A DNA stretch of 64,000 nucleotides from Welwitschia mirabilis (taxonomy: Eukaryota > Gnetophyta > Gnetopsida > Welwitschiales), in contig JBOZIK010000001.1 in assembly GCA_051453625.1 (NCBI GenBank), positions 73,900,992 to 73,964,991 on the forward strand, given 5' to 3'. The notes below the pieces were generated by a model that did not search any database, was not told where the DNA came from, and saw only the letters and a list, made by a program, of their open reading frames with translations. This document shows, piece by piece, positions 26,410-38,057 of this stretch. Both the position numbers and the translations under genes were made by a program. Numbering within the stretch: the stretch's first letter is position 1; each line of letters opens with the position of its first letter.

Positions 26410-26451
26410 AGACCTAACCATTTAGAAGTTAACTTCTAAATGGTTAGGTCT
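26410..26451. repeat. Perfect 42-bp palindrome
   Basis: Bases 26410-26430 are the exact reverse complement of 26431-26451, with no loop. The right arm reads as the normal integrase-tail codons (in D2 the same segment appears once, near 62505-62530), so the left arm is an inverted copy inserted beside it. This is the expected product of template switching. Confidence 0.9.
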
Positions 26452-28225
26452 GTATCTTATACAAAAAGTATGTTTAAATACCTCAGTTAAAATCTCTAGT
26501 CTAAACACTAAATAAATTTAAAAATTTAATGAAAAAGGTTAAAAATTTATGAGTCATCTTCTAATAAAACATTGAACATTATAAAAACATTTATTTTGAA
26601 AGTCCCTTTTAATGAGGAGGACCTTGCTTTTACCATTATCTAAATTCCTTCTTAACTTACTCCTTAGGTAAACATCATGTTATCACTTGAATATCTTTAA
26701 CTTAACTTATGTATTTACTTATGAATTTTCCATGAATAGTAATATTTTACTTAGGCATTTTAGATAATAAAATTGACTTCATTTAATCTTCATACATTCA
26801 TATCTCTATAAACTTTATTTTGAAGGAATATTCCTTGTTTCTTTTGTTTTCTTTTAATGATGTGAGTAATTAGTTGTTTTTGCATGTTCTTACTTTTTTA
26901 CTTATCTTCTTACTTCACTTTTATCCTTACCAGTACTTGATCATATGGAATGTTACTCACTGGGAAAAAAAAGAAAAGGGAAGAAAGGAAAGAAGAATAT
27001 AGATCATGCTATTTCATGATATATCTCAAAAACATGGTCATCATAATATCCTACTACAAGTGCACCAAGGAAAATTTTCCTAAGAGGAGCAGTTGACAAT
27101 GTGATATAGTTGTAGAACTCCACTAGAATGTCCATTGACCATGCTTTGTAAGTTCTTATTCCTCTAATAGTGGCTGCACTACCTTCATCATGGTAGAATA
27201 AATTTTACTTCAAGGCTATGAGATAATGATATCCTTGGTATCATTAAATGCATTGCTTATTTTCTAAAGTTTATTTATTTATTTATTTATTTATTTATAG
27301 CACTTCCACATGATCACTTTATGTTTTTGAATTCTAGTGTTGTTTTGATGTGGTAGCTTATACATTTTTATTTTAATAGTTCATTATCTTATCATTTATT
27401 ATTTAATAACATTAAATGTACTTAACATTATTATAATTAGTGCCTATTTAAGTGGTACTTTATAAGTTTTACATATTTCATTCATCTTTTATGAAGTAAT
27501 TTTATGGTTATTGCTAAGAGAATTTATTAGGTTAGAATTTAGGGTAAGTAAGCAATCTTTTTTATGTTCCTAGTTATTCATTTTTATTTTATTTTTCTTT
27601 AGTTATTTTATTGGACTTTTCAAAGTTATTTCCTATACCTTTTTAGCATAATATTATGGATCTAATCATTTTCTCATTTCTCATTGACGGTTTTTCCTAG
27701 TTTCTATAGAGGATTGTTGTTTTCCTTTTAATAGATTCCTATGATCGGATGAGTTCTAGTTCTTATTCTTTCTTTAGTTTGGGCAAATTTGTAGAGTCTT
27801 TGAGCATTACTTCTTTTCTTATTACAACATTTTCTTCTATTTTCACACTTTCCTTGAAGAGTCCCTTTCCACATGGGCATGTTTTTCAGGATATTTCTTT
27901 ACTTTCTGCCTTTCTTCTTTCTTTCTTATTGTTTTTTGTGTGTTTTCTTGCTTTTTACATTTTTTGGTTTGTCTTTTCTCTCCAATATAGTATTTTATGA
28001 TTATCATCCTACATTTAGTTTTCTTCTATGATTATTGAGCATAAATTTTAAATTTAAAAGGGTCATATTTTGAGCTTTCACATTACATATCTATGATGAA
28101 TTGTTTGAAGTAGATTTCATGTTAATTAAATAAAATTCATGGATTTTATCTCACAGAAGTACAATAGCACTCTCACATAATTTTCTTATAGCTATGTTTT
28201 AGATCATCTGGAAATAATGCTATAT
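26452..28225 (+). other. Element A 3' non-coding region, left part
   Basis: After the integrase tail I read no conserved protein. Two parts are shared with other elements: 27000-27330 aligns with 49075-49345 of element C, and about 27480-27570 aligns with 34905-34980 (B) and 49535-49620 (C). A (TTTA)7 microsatellite lies at 27271-27298. An open frame at 27749-28000 is hydrophobic but follows from T-rich DNA and is not conserved in B. Element B begins right after this stretch. Confidence 0.6.
27271..27298. repeat. (TTTA)7 microsatellite
   Basis: Seven tetranucleotide units without interruption. Confidence 0.95.
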
Positions 28226-29310
28226 TGTTGTACTTCCAACTTACGTATATTTAATAGGGTATTCTGAATTGTTTTATACGTAAATAAATAAGTAAATGCT
28301 TAGTTTTCATGATAACAGAAAGCTAGGATGAAAAGGATGAAAATATGAAATCTCCATGATAAATTACGAGCATTCTAAGCAAATATGAATAATCTATATT
28401 TTTGATGATAACTTCCTACAAAAAATAAGGCTGATGCACTGATTGAAGATTTATTGAATATCATTGTCCACCTCATTATCCAGATGACAGGATGGATGAT
28501 TATGCCAACTAGATGTTGACTAAGGTCTAACTAGTAATTAATGTGAATTTAATCATGAGGTGGTATATTCTCCTTTATTATTTAGATGACCAGCTAGATC
28601 ACATTGATTGTAATACCTACACTAAATGTTCACCTAATTTTTTCCACTTGTATTTTTATTTCTTTTTGTATAGATGTTAGGGTTTAATCATATCTTTTTA
28701 TTTGTTTCATTTTATGTTTTGAATTAATAAATAGAAGTCTTTCCCTCAACTCCTCCTTGTCTTTATTTACACCTAACATTCTCATGACAGGAGATCGAAG
28801 AACTAGAAAACCATTCTGTACTTTCAGAGAGATGTTTCCTTGGTGTTGAGTGATGTTTCCTCCATTAAGGTATGGCTACTTTGTAACATGAGTGTAGTAT
28901 GATTCATAATATAAAAATTTTTTGGTGCTTTAATGTATGAGTGATCTTCTTCCTCATAGCTTATGTTGCTTAAGGTCTGTTGATAGTTTTATTTATGATA
29001 CAAGTTATGAGGGAAACCTTTGTCAAGGTTATGCTTAGATAGTTTAGATGTATTATTATTTCTTTTTCCTAGATTAGCTTTGCACAAGTGTATATTTCAT
29101 TTTATTTTCATGCACTGCAAGTTATTTCTAGAGGCTAGGTTATAGTGTTTCTCCTTTGAATGCAACTCTCTTATTTTTATATTTTGGTCTTTGATGGATT
29201 AGACATTCAGGTTACTCCCTTTATATTAGTGTGTTGTGTTTATTCATATCATTTGTGATTAATAGAATTATATTCAAGACATAAATGTTAAATAAATATG
29301 CACCACAACA
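28226..29310 (+). mobile_element. Element B 5' LTR
   Basis: It starts TGTTGTACTTCC and ends CACAACA. A TATA-like TTAATAAATAG lies near 28725, followed by the shared LTR module (TTTCCTTGGTGTTGAG, CCTCCATTAAGG, TTTGTAACATGAGTG at about 28847-28905). A recurrent palindrome lies at 28459-28500. Confidence 0.88.
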
Positions 29311-29313
29311 TCT

Positions 29314-29331
29314 TAGCGCCATTTTTAAGAA
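29314..29331 (+). other. Element B primer-binding site (tRNA-Asp type)
   Basis: TAGCGCCATTTTTAAGAA, three bases after the LTR. It keeps the GCGCC core of the Athila primer site TGGCGCCGTTGCCGGGGA, and most of the changes are G-to-A or C-to-T. It is the best-preserved core of this type in the window. Confidence 0.75.
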
Positions 29332-29786
29332 GGGCTGCTTGAAGTTCGAGAGTTTAATTTAATAAGTATTTTGATTTGAATACTTGATACAGAGTGGTGT
29401 AATAGTACTTATAGTAGCATAGGTTTCCTATTTTTATAGGGCTAGTTTTGTGCTTTTCAAATCAAATTCTATTTTTCTATTTTACAATAAAAGTTTATCA
29501 CTCATTTCATTATTTAGATGATACATGATAATGATGACCTTATGCTGTGAGTTTTCTATTTCAGTTTTTTTATTAAATTTTTAGGGTTTTAGTGTTATTA
29601 TACCCTTGACCATGTAGATGAATTAGGTTTATGATAATCTATTTTTTGAGTTTTTCTATTAAAATTTAGTTTTTCATTTCTGTTTGTTGCTTTTTCTTTT
29701 CTTGTGATTTTTTTATTTTTGTCATCTAGGATATCGTCTAGATAATGACAAAGATGATACCTTAAAAGATCTAAGACTAAACATGA
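29332..29786 (+). other. Element B leader
   Basis: ATAAGTATTTTGATTT at 29362 aligns with the putative intron donor of D1 and D2, with GT changed to AT. The acceptor is less clear than in A, C and D. Two copies of the recurrent palindrome lie here (29496-29538, 29721-29759); the second keeps a CpG (ATCGTC). Confidence 0.45.
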
Positions 29787-31600
29787 ATGGTTAAATCTAG
29801 TAAAAAAGAAAAATACTAGAGAGCATGGCTATTAATTGTTGAAAATATTAGAGAAGGCTTGACAAATCTTGAAATAGAAACATGTAAAAATAGTGAAGGT
29901 GTATAAGATTTTGAATTTCCTATAATTTTCACTTTTATTTCTGTAAAGTTTAATTTTACTATCATGTTAATATTAGCTCAAAATCTTAAATAATATATCT
30001 CTCCAAATCCACCCCATTATCATTGAAATCCCTAATTTCACTTCTTTTCAAATCAATACTCATGTCACTCTTAGAGATCTTATAGAGAATAATAAATGTG
30101 AAATCTAAACTCCTTTTGACTTACTGCCTGGTAATAATGTAGAATCCTATAACTTAAATGCTTATCCTATTTTTAGTGGAGAATTTAATGAAGATCCTTT
30201 ACAACAAATCATTGATATAGAACAAGTTGTACTTACTTCCATAAATAGTAAGAAATAACTAAGTGATAGAACCTACATGATTACCTTTACCATCACTTTG
30301 AGAGATAAAGCAAAAATTTTTCTTAGAATGATTTCCCATAAAAGCCTTAAATCTTGGGGTCAATTTTAAGAATCCTTCATCAAGAAATTCATTAGTGGAA
30401 TTACCATCTAGAAACATAAAAAATAAGTCAATAACTTTCAATAAATGCCTAACGAAGATTATGCCTCTACCTATAGAGAAGTTTTGCTACTCTACATTCA
30501 AACTCTATAGATGTCTTTTTATAGGTAGAATTAGTTGACTATTTTTACAATGAATTAAACATTCATATCAATCAACTTGTAGATTTTTTATATAGAGATA
30601 ACTTATTAAACCAAACCTTAGAAGATTCTTGGAAGGTGCTGAAGGATTTAATGGAAGTAAATCAAACCTAGACTAAACCCTTACTTAGAGAAAACTAAAT
30701 AGTAGGCCAAATCATTAAGGACTTAAAAGAGATAAAACATGAGAAGAATGAAACTAAAACCAAAAATTAACTAACTAGTATCATTAAGAATTTCACTTTT
30801 ATCTTAGATAAATATACCAAAATGATCTTCGATGCTAAAGTGATAATTAAGAAGACTGAATTTGTAGTTCTAACATGTAATTTATGTGAAGATAGCTATC
30901 ATGTCATAAACAATTGCACCTTACTTCTTACCTAAAAAGAGAAAATCTATAAAGAAGTTTGTATCTTTAATCAAAGACCTTTGAACTACACTTAAAACCA
31001 TAATCAAAGACACATTCGAAATTATAATTTTCAATATAGGATGAGTGAGCAACCAAACTCTAGAAATTCTCAAACACATCATCCTAACTTCCAATCTTTT
31101 AGAAGTATATTTGAGCACTTAAAAGTTTAATCCAATAATGCAAACAACTTGGTAAACCCTTTCAACTCCTAAAACCATAGTGATCCTCATAGGAATTCCA
31201 TTGAAGAGTTAAGAAAAACTTAAGAAAAGATAAATACCAATATAGAAAACCTTGTGAGTATTTTATAACAAACCATACTTGCCAACTAAAGACCATAAGG
31301 ATCTCTTCTCACTCAACCTTTACCAAATCCTAGCGAAGTGAGAAAATATTGCAAAGTAATGATAAGAAGTAGAAGTGATCCAATGCCTCCTATCCATGAG
31401 GCTTCAACTTCCCAAAGTGATAATAATAATGAGGAAGAGAATATAATATCCTAAAAAATCATTCCTTCCATTCCTCACTTAGCAATAAAAAGAAAGATAC
31501 TTCACAAAAGAAACTTGCTACTCCATGGATTGATAGGCTTAACATAAACCCTATTTTTGATGATTATTTGAAAACCTTAATGAAAAATGTGAGAATCAAC
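29787..31600 (+). pseudogene. Element B gag remnant
   Basis: The chosen start (ATG at 29787) gives M-V-K-S-S-K-K, like the start of gag in A. The gag domain is readable at about 30060-30600: TLRDLIENNKCEI, the ITLRDKAKIFLRMISHKSLK segment, and an IN*LVDF-type end. Stops occur throughout. A tail rich in Asn, Lys and Glu follows to about 31500 and aligns with the tails in A and D2. No complete CCHC zinc knuckle could be read. Confidence 0.68.
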
Positions 31601-32225
31601 TTACCTTTTTGGAAACTTTTCTAAGAAATTCAAAGATACTCTAAGCTATGGAAATACTTAATAAGAAAGAAAAAAAAAAACCATCCCTAGTAAAGCCTTC
31701 CTAGCTTAATCCATTAGCAACTTTATGTGCTAAAAATGTCCAAAGTTTAAAGACCTAGGATTGGCAACCATGAGTGTCACATTAGAGAAGAATCATAGAA
31801 TAAATAAAGCCTTGATTAATATAGGATCTAGTGTCAATATTATGCCCTTGCATATTTATCAACATCTTGGTTTGGAAGAAAGAGTAGTGTCTACACATAT
31901 TATCTTGGAGCTAGTCAACACATCTATGAAGAAATCATTAAGTATGATCAAGGACTTGGTCATTTAGATAGAAAAAGCCTTCTACCCCATAGATNNNNNN
32001 NNNNNNNNNNNNNNNNNNNNNNNNNNNNNNNNNNNNNNNNNNNNNNNNNNNNNNNNNNNNNNNNNCCATTACATCATAGTTACAAAATTGGATTGATGAA
32101 GTGCCATTTTAAGAATAAATAATTTTTAATAAGAGTGTTTAAAACCAAAAGTCTAAATCTAAACCTGAACCTAAAACCCTTAGACAGTGGATTAAAATAC
32201 ATTCTTATAAATAGGGATCTAAACA
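31601..32225 (+). pseudogene. Element B protease remnant, with a 71-base gap
   Basis: Open at 31761-31967 with the active-site segment ALINIGSSVNIMPLHIYQHLG. The catalytic Asp of the family is Asn here (codon 31818-31820), the same G-to-A change as in A but in an independent copy. The N run at 31995-32065 removes the flap region. After it, a K-rich linker leads to RT. Confidence 0.7.
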
Positions 32226-33250
32226 AACCATTGATTATTAATAAAAATCTTTTTTCTTAATAAGAATCTAGTCTTGTCTTTCTTTTAGAATTAAAGATTT
32301 AGGTGTTTGCTTAGTCTTATAATGATTTGACAACCATACCTAATTTTATTGTGCAACATAAAATTTACCTTAAAGAAAATGCTAAACCTATGTGGTAACC
32401 CCAATGTAGACTCAATTCAATTCTAAAGCAAATTGTAAAATATGAAATCATAAAATATATAGATGTTAGAATCATTTACTCCATTGTTAACAGTGAGTGG
32501 ATTAGCCTCTTGACAATAGTATCTAAAAAGAGTGGGAAATGGCATATGTACATAGACTTCCAAAAACTAAATGAGGTACCTAAAAAAGACTATTATTCTT
32601 TACCTTTTTTTGATCAAATTCTCAATATAAACTAGAATTATTCATTTTACTATTTTCTTGATGATTATAGTGGTTATAATCAGGTTTGCATTACCACTAA
32701 GGACCAAGCCAAAAATACTTTCACTTCTTCTTTTAATACTTCTACTTTTAGATTCATGTCTTTTAGACTTTGCAATGCTTTTGGTACTTTTCAACATGCT
32801 ATGATGGGTATTTTTTCTGATATGCTTAAGGATTCCATTAATATTGTCATGGATTACTTCTCTATTTATAATGAAACTTTCAAACAAATCTTAAATTCTT
32901 TACAGAAAGTCTTAGACAGATGCATTTCTAGTGGTCTCCAGTTGAGTTAGAAAAAAAATCATCTCCTTGTAAAGAGTGGCATTGTTTTAGGTTATCATAT
33001 TTCTTAGAAAGGAATTAGGATGGATACTTCTAAAGTTGGTATTATTTAAAATCTTAGTCCCCTTAAAAATGTTAAATAGGTCTAATCTTTTCTTAGCCAT
33101 TGTGGTTTTTACCATTGGTTCATTTGTAATTAGGCTTCTATTTGTAAACCCATTTACTTGTTACAAGAAAAAGATGCCAAATTTGAATGGAATGAATCTT
33201 GTTAACTTATTTTTAATAGGATTAAATGTAGATTATCTTATGCTTCTATA
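32226..33250 (+). pseudogene. Element B reverse transcriptase remnant
   Basis: Fingers: about 32370-32580, with stops, including SKKSGKWHMYIDFQKLNE. Palm: 32650-32950, with an open run from 32756 (MSFRLCNAFGTFQHAMMGIF). The catalytic block reads VMDYFSIYNETF, so the second Asp is Tyr (codon 32855-32857), a transversion unlike the Asn in A. The thumb follows in a shifted frame (FLAIVVFTIGSF corresponds to the GHAGFYRRFI region in another reading). Confidence 0.75.
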
Positions 33251-33650
33251 GTAACAGGACTCAATTGGACACTTAATTTTGAGATTATGTGTAATACAAG
33301 TAACTTTGTCGTGGTTGGGGTTCTTTCTCAAAAATATAACATTGATTTTAAAGTTATATCTTACCATAGCAAATCTTTATCTAAAGCTTAAATAAACTAC
33401 ACCACTATAGAGAAAGAGATGCTAGGTATTATCTTTTTCCTTGATTCTCTTAGACATTATCTTTTAGGCTTTTACACAAATGTTTACATCAACTATGTTT
33501 CAATTCATTACTTTATGACTAAGAAATATTCTAGTGCTCATTTGATTAGATAGATCCTTTTTATGAAAGAGTTTAATTTGACCATCATAGATAAATTAGG
33601 GAAGTATAATTCCTTGTTATTCATTTGTCTCAACTTCCTTCTCCTCCAAA
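33251..33650 (+). pseudogene. Element B RNase H remnant
   Basis: FEIMCNTSNFVVVGVLSQKY at about 33277 corresponds to the CDAS segment with Asp changed to Asn. YTTIEKEMLGIIF and IRWI-type ends follow with stops. The order and spacing match element A. Confidence 0.65.
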
Positions 33651-33779
33651 TAACATTATCATTAATTATTTCTTTCTTGATGAGTAGCTTTTTGTTGTTT
33701 CTTCGTCTCATCCTCCTCCATGTTATGCTGACATTGTGAACTATCTTGTAATCATGAAAACACTACAAAATTAAACCTA

Positions 33780-34660
33780 TAACTAATGTAAATCTTTTCT
33801 CCATCATATAAGTGACTATAAGTGGATTAATCCACATTTTTACTATAAGTGCAAAGATTATATTATAAGAAAATGTATCCATGATTGGGAAATACCTGAG
33901 ATTCTTCATCTTTATTATGGTGGTATTTGTAGAGAACATTTTAGTAGACATAAAATTGCTATAAAAATCCTTCATTCTAATTTTTTCTTGCCTTCTCTTT
34001 TTTATGATTTGTTTGATTTTTTTATAAAGTGTGATCCTTGTTAGTGTTAAGGTAGTCTTGTTTATTCACAGGAAATGCCCCTTAGACCTATACTTGAATG
34101 TGAGCCTTTTAATTATTAGGGTATTGATTTCACAGCCCTATTCATCCACCTTCTTTTAATAAAAATTACATTTTAGTGGTCATTGATTATGTGACTAAAT
34201 GGGTTGAAGCCACACCTATTTTTTGAATGATGCCCAAACTATTTGTCATTTTCTTAGAACTGATATTTTTTAGAGATTTGATTTTCTGAGAGTTATCATT
34301 AGTGATTAGGATACTCATTTTATTAATACACTTTTTAAGAAACATTTTCTATCCATTGGTATAAAACATAGAGTAGCTTATGCTTACCATCCTTAGACTA
34401 ATGGACAAGCTAAAAATGCCAATAGAGAAATATAAAAAATGCTTCAAAAACTTGTCTCTATTAATCAAACATTTTGAGATTCTAAGCTTAATGATGTGCT
34501 TTGGAATTACTATATTACGTGGCATACTTATCTTGGTTCTTTACCTTATGAACTTATTTATAATAAAATTTGCATCTTATCAGTTGATGTGTGTTATAAT
34601 TCTTATCATGTGCTCCCCTAATCATGGAAAAATAAATAAAAACTTTAAGGTTAGGAATTA
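33780..34660 (+). pseudogene. Element B integrase remnant
   Basis: The zinc domain region is clearer than in A: EIPEILHLYYGGICREHF and KCDPC at about 33893-34040, then MPLRPILECEPFNY. Core segments are visible in changing frames, including ILVVIDYVTKWVE-like codons at about 34170-34210 and the YHPQTNGQ block at about 34383-34420 (here with a stop). Beyond about 34450 the reading is lost. Confidence 0.65.
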
Positions 34661-36400
34661 GTGATGTTCCTAATGTCATCAAAGGCATTGGTTGTTTTCT
34701 AGACTTTTGGTATTTCTAATTGATCATTTTACTTTTGGAAATTCAGATGAGTTTAGTGGATGGAAGCAGATGAGTTGATTTCTAAGTAACTTTTGATTTT
34801 AACATTTATTGTTCTACACACTTGAAGATTTGGATATTACCATAACCACTATATTTTCAAATGAACTTTATGAAATTAATACATTTTATCATGCATAATT
34901 AACTTAGATAATGTTATGATGTTTTCATTCGGAGTTTACTAGGTTAATACTTAGAATAGGTAAACAATCTTATCCTTGCTCCTTGATTCCATTTTCACTT
35001 TGGTTTTCTTTAGTCTTTAAGTCTACCATTTCAAAGTTATTTCTACATTTTCTTATTTTTTCTTAGAACCTTAATCATTTAGTAATTTTCATGCTATTCA
35101 ATCATGCTAAATTTTTTTTTTAAAAACACAGTTTTTAAAAAAATATTTCATAGAACATATTTTCTAGATGTTTTTATGAATTCCGTTATAGGTTATTGAG
35201 TTTTAAGTTTATCATGCTTTCATTATTTATTCAAGCACATTCGTACAGTTTTTATTATAGGTTTTCAACCTAAATAGTCTATTTTCTTTATCCATACATT
35301 TTGCTTTTGTGTGTATTTATACTTTTTTCATCAATTTCCTTGGTTTTTCGTGTCTTTTGTGTAATTTTCTTTTTTTTTATCATCTTCTCATTTTTAGAAC
35401 TATCATTGAAGCAATCATATTTGAGCTAACTTTCATAGCTAATATTTTTCTTCTAAAAATCTTTTTGATGTCTCATTATTTACTTAGTCATCTAGATGAC
35501 TAAGTGGTGGACGATAGCCTGATTTTTTCTAAGAGTCATCCTAGGTCTATCATCCAGATGATGTGATTGAATGATAGTGTGATAAAACCATGGTTCAAAT
35601 CCTTTTTCCTTATTTTTAATTATTTTCTCATAATTTTCTTTATTTTTTTGAGATACCATGACTCCTCTGGCTAGTACCAGCATTTTAGAACTTGTCTCGT
35701 CTGATTTCATTACCAGATTTACGAGATCTCTTCAAATTTGTAAAAATGAGATATGTTTCTCTCTCCTCCTATTTTTTCTTTTTTTTCTCCCTTTTTTAGT
35801 CTTTTGATGTGCAATTTTCATGTATATTATTCAATTTTTTGCACTCTTCATTTTGGGGCTTACAGATTTGAATTTTACTATGTATTTTTTGAGTTATAAT
35901 CACTTTTGTGTTTATAAGGTATTTTTAGTTTTTCACCTTTTGCACTCATTTTCTTATAAACTTTAGATCAAATAATAATGATTTTTAGGTAAAATTAATC
36001 ACTGTGATGTGCTTTATGGCTTTGCTAGATTAGAATTTTTATTTGATTAATTCGATATTCTACTACATGTGGAACCTACTACATACATAGTTTTCACAAT
36101 TTTTCCATTTTTCTTTCACATTTAGGAGCTTTAGGAGATATTGTATCTTTTAGAAATGTGGACATTTTTTAGTATTTTTACTAATTTTTCATCAATTTTA
36201 GGAGTCATTATTACACATCCATGCGATGTTTTAACTTATTTATCTATTTTCACATGACGAGTTTATGTTTTCGATTGAGTAAGTTATGTATGCATAAAGC
36301 TAGATAGGCAGAGGCTTTAGCTAGGCCTATAGAATAGGAGGCAAGCCCTTTGGTCGAGCTTGGGATATAGCTTTTGGAATCCATGCATCTACCACCTTGA
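34661..36400 (+). other. Element B 3' region, left part
   Basis: The segment at 34665-34745 aligns with 27225-27300 (A) and 49310-49345 (C). 34905-34980 aligns with A and C as well. Two copies of the recurrent palindrome lie at 35488-35518 (with GGACGATAG, CpG kept) and 35535-35577. No protein of the polyprotein is readable. Long T runs produce hydrophobic open frames that I do not believe. Confidence 0.55.
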
Positions 36401-37560
36401 TAAGGATGATTGATAAGCATACATATAACTAGCATTTATATCGAAAGATATTTTTGAGACTTCATTAGCTGAATAGAGCCAGAGGTTGATTAGAGATTGA
36501 CAGATTTATGGAACAAATAGATGCACATGGTGCATATTATGCTTCTGAGATTAAAGTTCTATGACACCATTCATATAGAAATGTAACAAGATGCTCATGG
36601 TTAACTCCATAACATGATTGTTGCTTACATTTAAGACCATAAGATAGCTATCCTTCTAGCCAACATTGTAGTCATCACAGATCTTAAAGGACTTAGAAGC
36701 ATGCATATTTATTTATCTAGTGAGATAAAAGAGCATCAAGCTCATGGTATCATCTTAGATATTCTAGTTGATTTGATCACTAATCGATGAGGGGTGAAAG
36801 TTACTCAAATAACTCTTGTCTACAAAGTTTTACACATAGGAATAATTTATAATATCAATCCATTATAACATTATAGTTACACTATGGTTGCACGCTTACA
36901 AATTTTGGTAGCTTTCTATCAGAANNNNNNNNNNGCAAATGGATCTAGCTACCTTTATTTGGAGGAAAGTTAGGGGTATGATTAAAGCATAAAATCTATA
37001 AACACTTGATTATTCATGCCTTCTATAAGCTTTATTTAGATGATTTGGAGAGCCCATAGGTAAGTAGTGTATCTCACATACTTAGACTTCTACTTGCTAT
37101 TTATAGGATATAGACATATAGGTACCAGAAAAGGTAGAGAGATCTTAGGTACAGAGATTTATAATTAGAGATTTTATTAGAGAAAATCCAAGCCTTAATC
37201 CTATTAATATCATTAAAGGTTTTATGGATATTGGTATTCAAGCACTTCATTGGAGGATCCAAACCTTTCAGTAAATAGTTGAGTAGAGGATCTTATCCAT
37301 TGAGAGGAGAGTTGACCACATAGGGGATCAGATGGTGGATATGTATCAGTACATTATCTCTATCCAATACAATGTGACTAGATATATTCTAGAGTTAATA
37401 CATGTCTAAGGTAATAAGATAGTCAGGTTTATTATAAAATCTCTTAATGTCCATCTCCCTATATATATTGAGCATCCTCCTTCTTATCCTTCTGCTTCTA
37501 ATCCAGTTGCTGAACTAGAGTTCATCATGTATAGATGAGGGAAGTGACTTTGCATTTTTT
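36401..37560 (+). pseudogene. Element B extra 3' ORF, decayed, unrecognised
   Basis: In one plus-strand frame from about 37213 to 37540 a coherent hydrophilic protein can be read across a few stops: DIGIQALHWRIQTFQ, then a stop, ERRVDHIGDQMVDMYQYI, YNVTRYILELIHV and PSYPSASNPVAELEFIMY. The spacing of hydrophobic residues suggests a coiled coil and the end is proline/serine-rich. Upstream (36480-36930, then a 10-N gap) similar codons occur in changing frames. Many Athila elements carry an extra ORF between integrase and the 3' LTR; I cannot say whether this is the same one. It is not similar to the open frame of element C as far as I can see. Confidence 0.4.
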
Positions 37561-38057
37561 ATCTCCCCTTCTATAATTATTTTGTACTAAAAGATCTCTT
37601 TATTATACATACATATCGATTTTTTCATAATGATGTACTATTTCTTCCTGATTTTAACATGATTATCATTTGGTTTCCATGATGACGATTTGATTATACT
37701 TGGGCAAATATTTTATATTTGACTATTTATCTTAGTGAAGGGATATTTAACATGACTAATTGATTATCTAAGAAAATCAATTTTTGGCACAAGTTCCAGT
37801 TAAAAAAAAAATTTCTAAGCCTATCGTCCCCTCCATCATTCAGAGAATGACCTAAATGATCAACTTCTAATGCTTCACAGGTGTTTTGTTTATTGTTTTT
37901 AATTTTTTAAAAATTCAGTTCTATCTCCGAAATATTTTGTAAATCTTTTTGAGATAATTTCTTTAGGTGTCCTAGTTGTTTTCTCTAATAAGTTAGCTCA
38001 CAAACATGATTTATTGCTTGGTTTTATCAAGGGTTAATAAGGCTAAGTATAGGACTA
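37561..38057 (+). other. Element B 3' end with degenerate polypurine tract
   Basis: One recurrent palindrome lies at 37821-37862 (CTATCGTCCCC, CpG kept). The last 20 bases before the LTR (AAGGCTAAGTATAGGACTA) recur in near-identical form before the 3' LTRs of A (39520-39539) and C (about 50172-50192). They hold the position of the plus-strand primer, although this is not a clean purine run. Confidence 0.5.

Noticed and set aside
27749-28000. 83-codon hydrophobic open frame, possible membrane protein
   Set aside because: T-rich DNA gives Phe/Leu/Ser runs by chance; the matching 3' regions of B and C do not keep it.
35585-35600. GGTTCAAATCC, resembling the B box of a tRNA gene or SINE
   Set aside because: No A box at a proper distance, no cloverleaf and no A-rich tail; it lies in the 3' region of element B.
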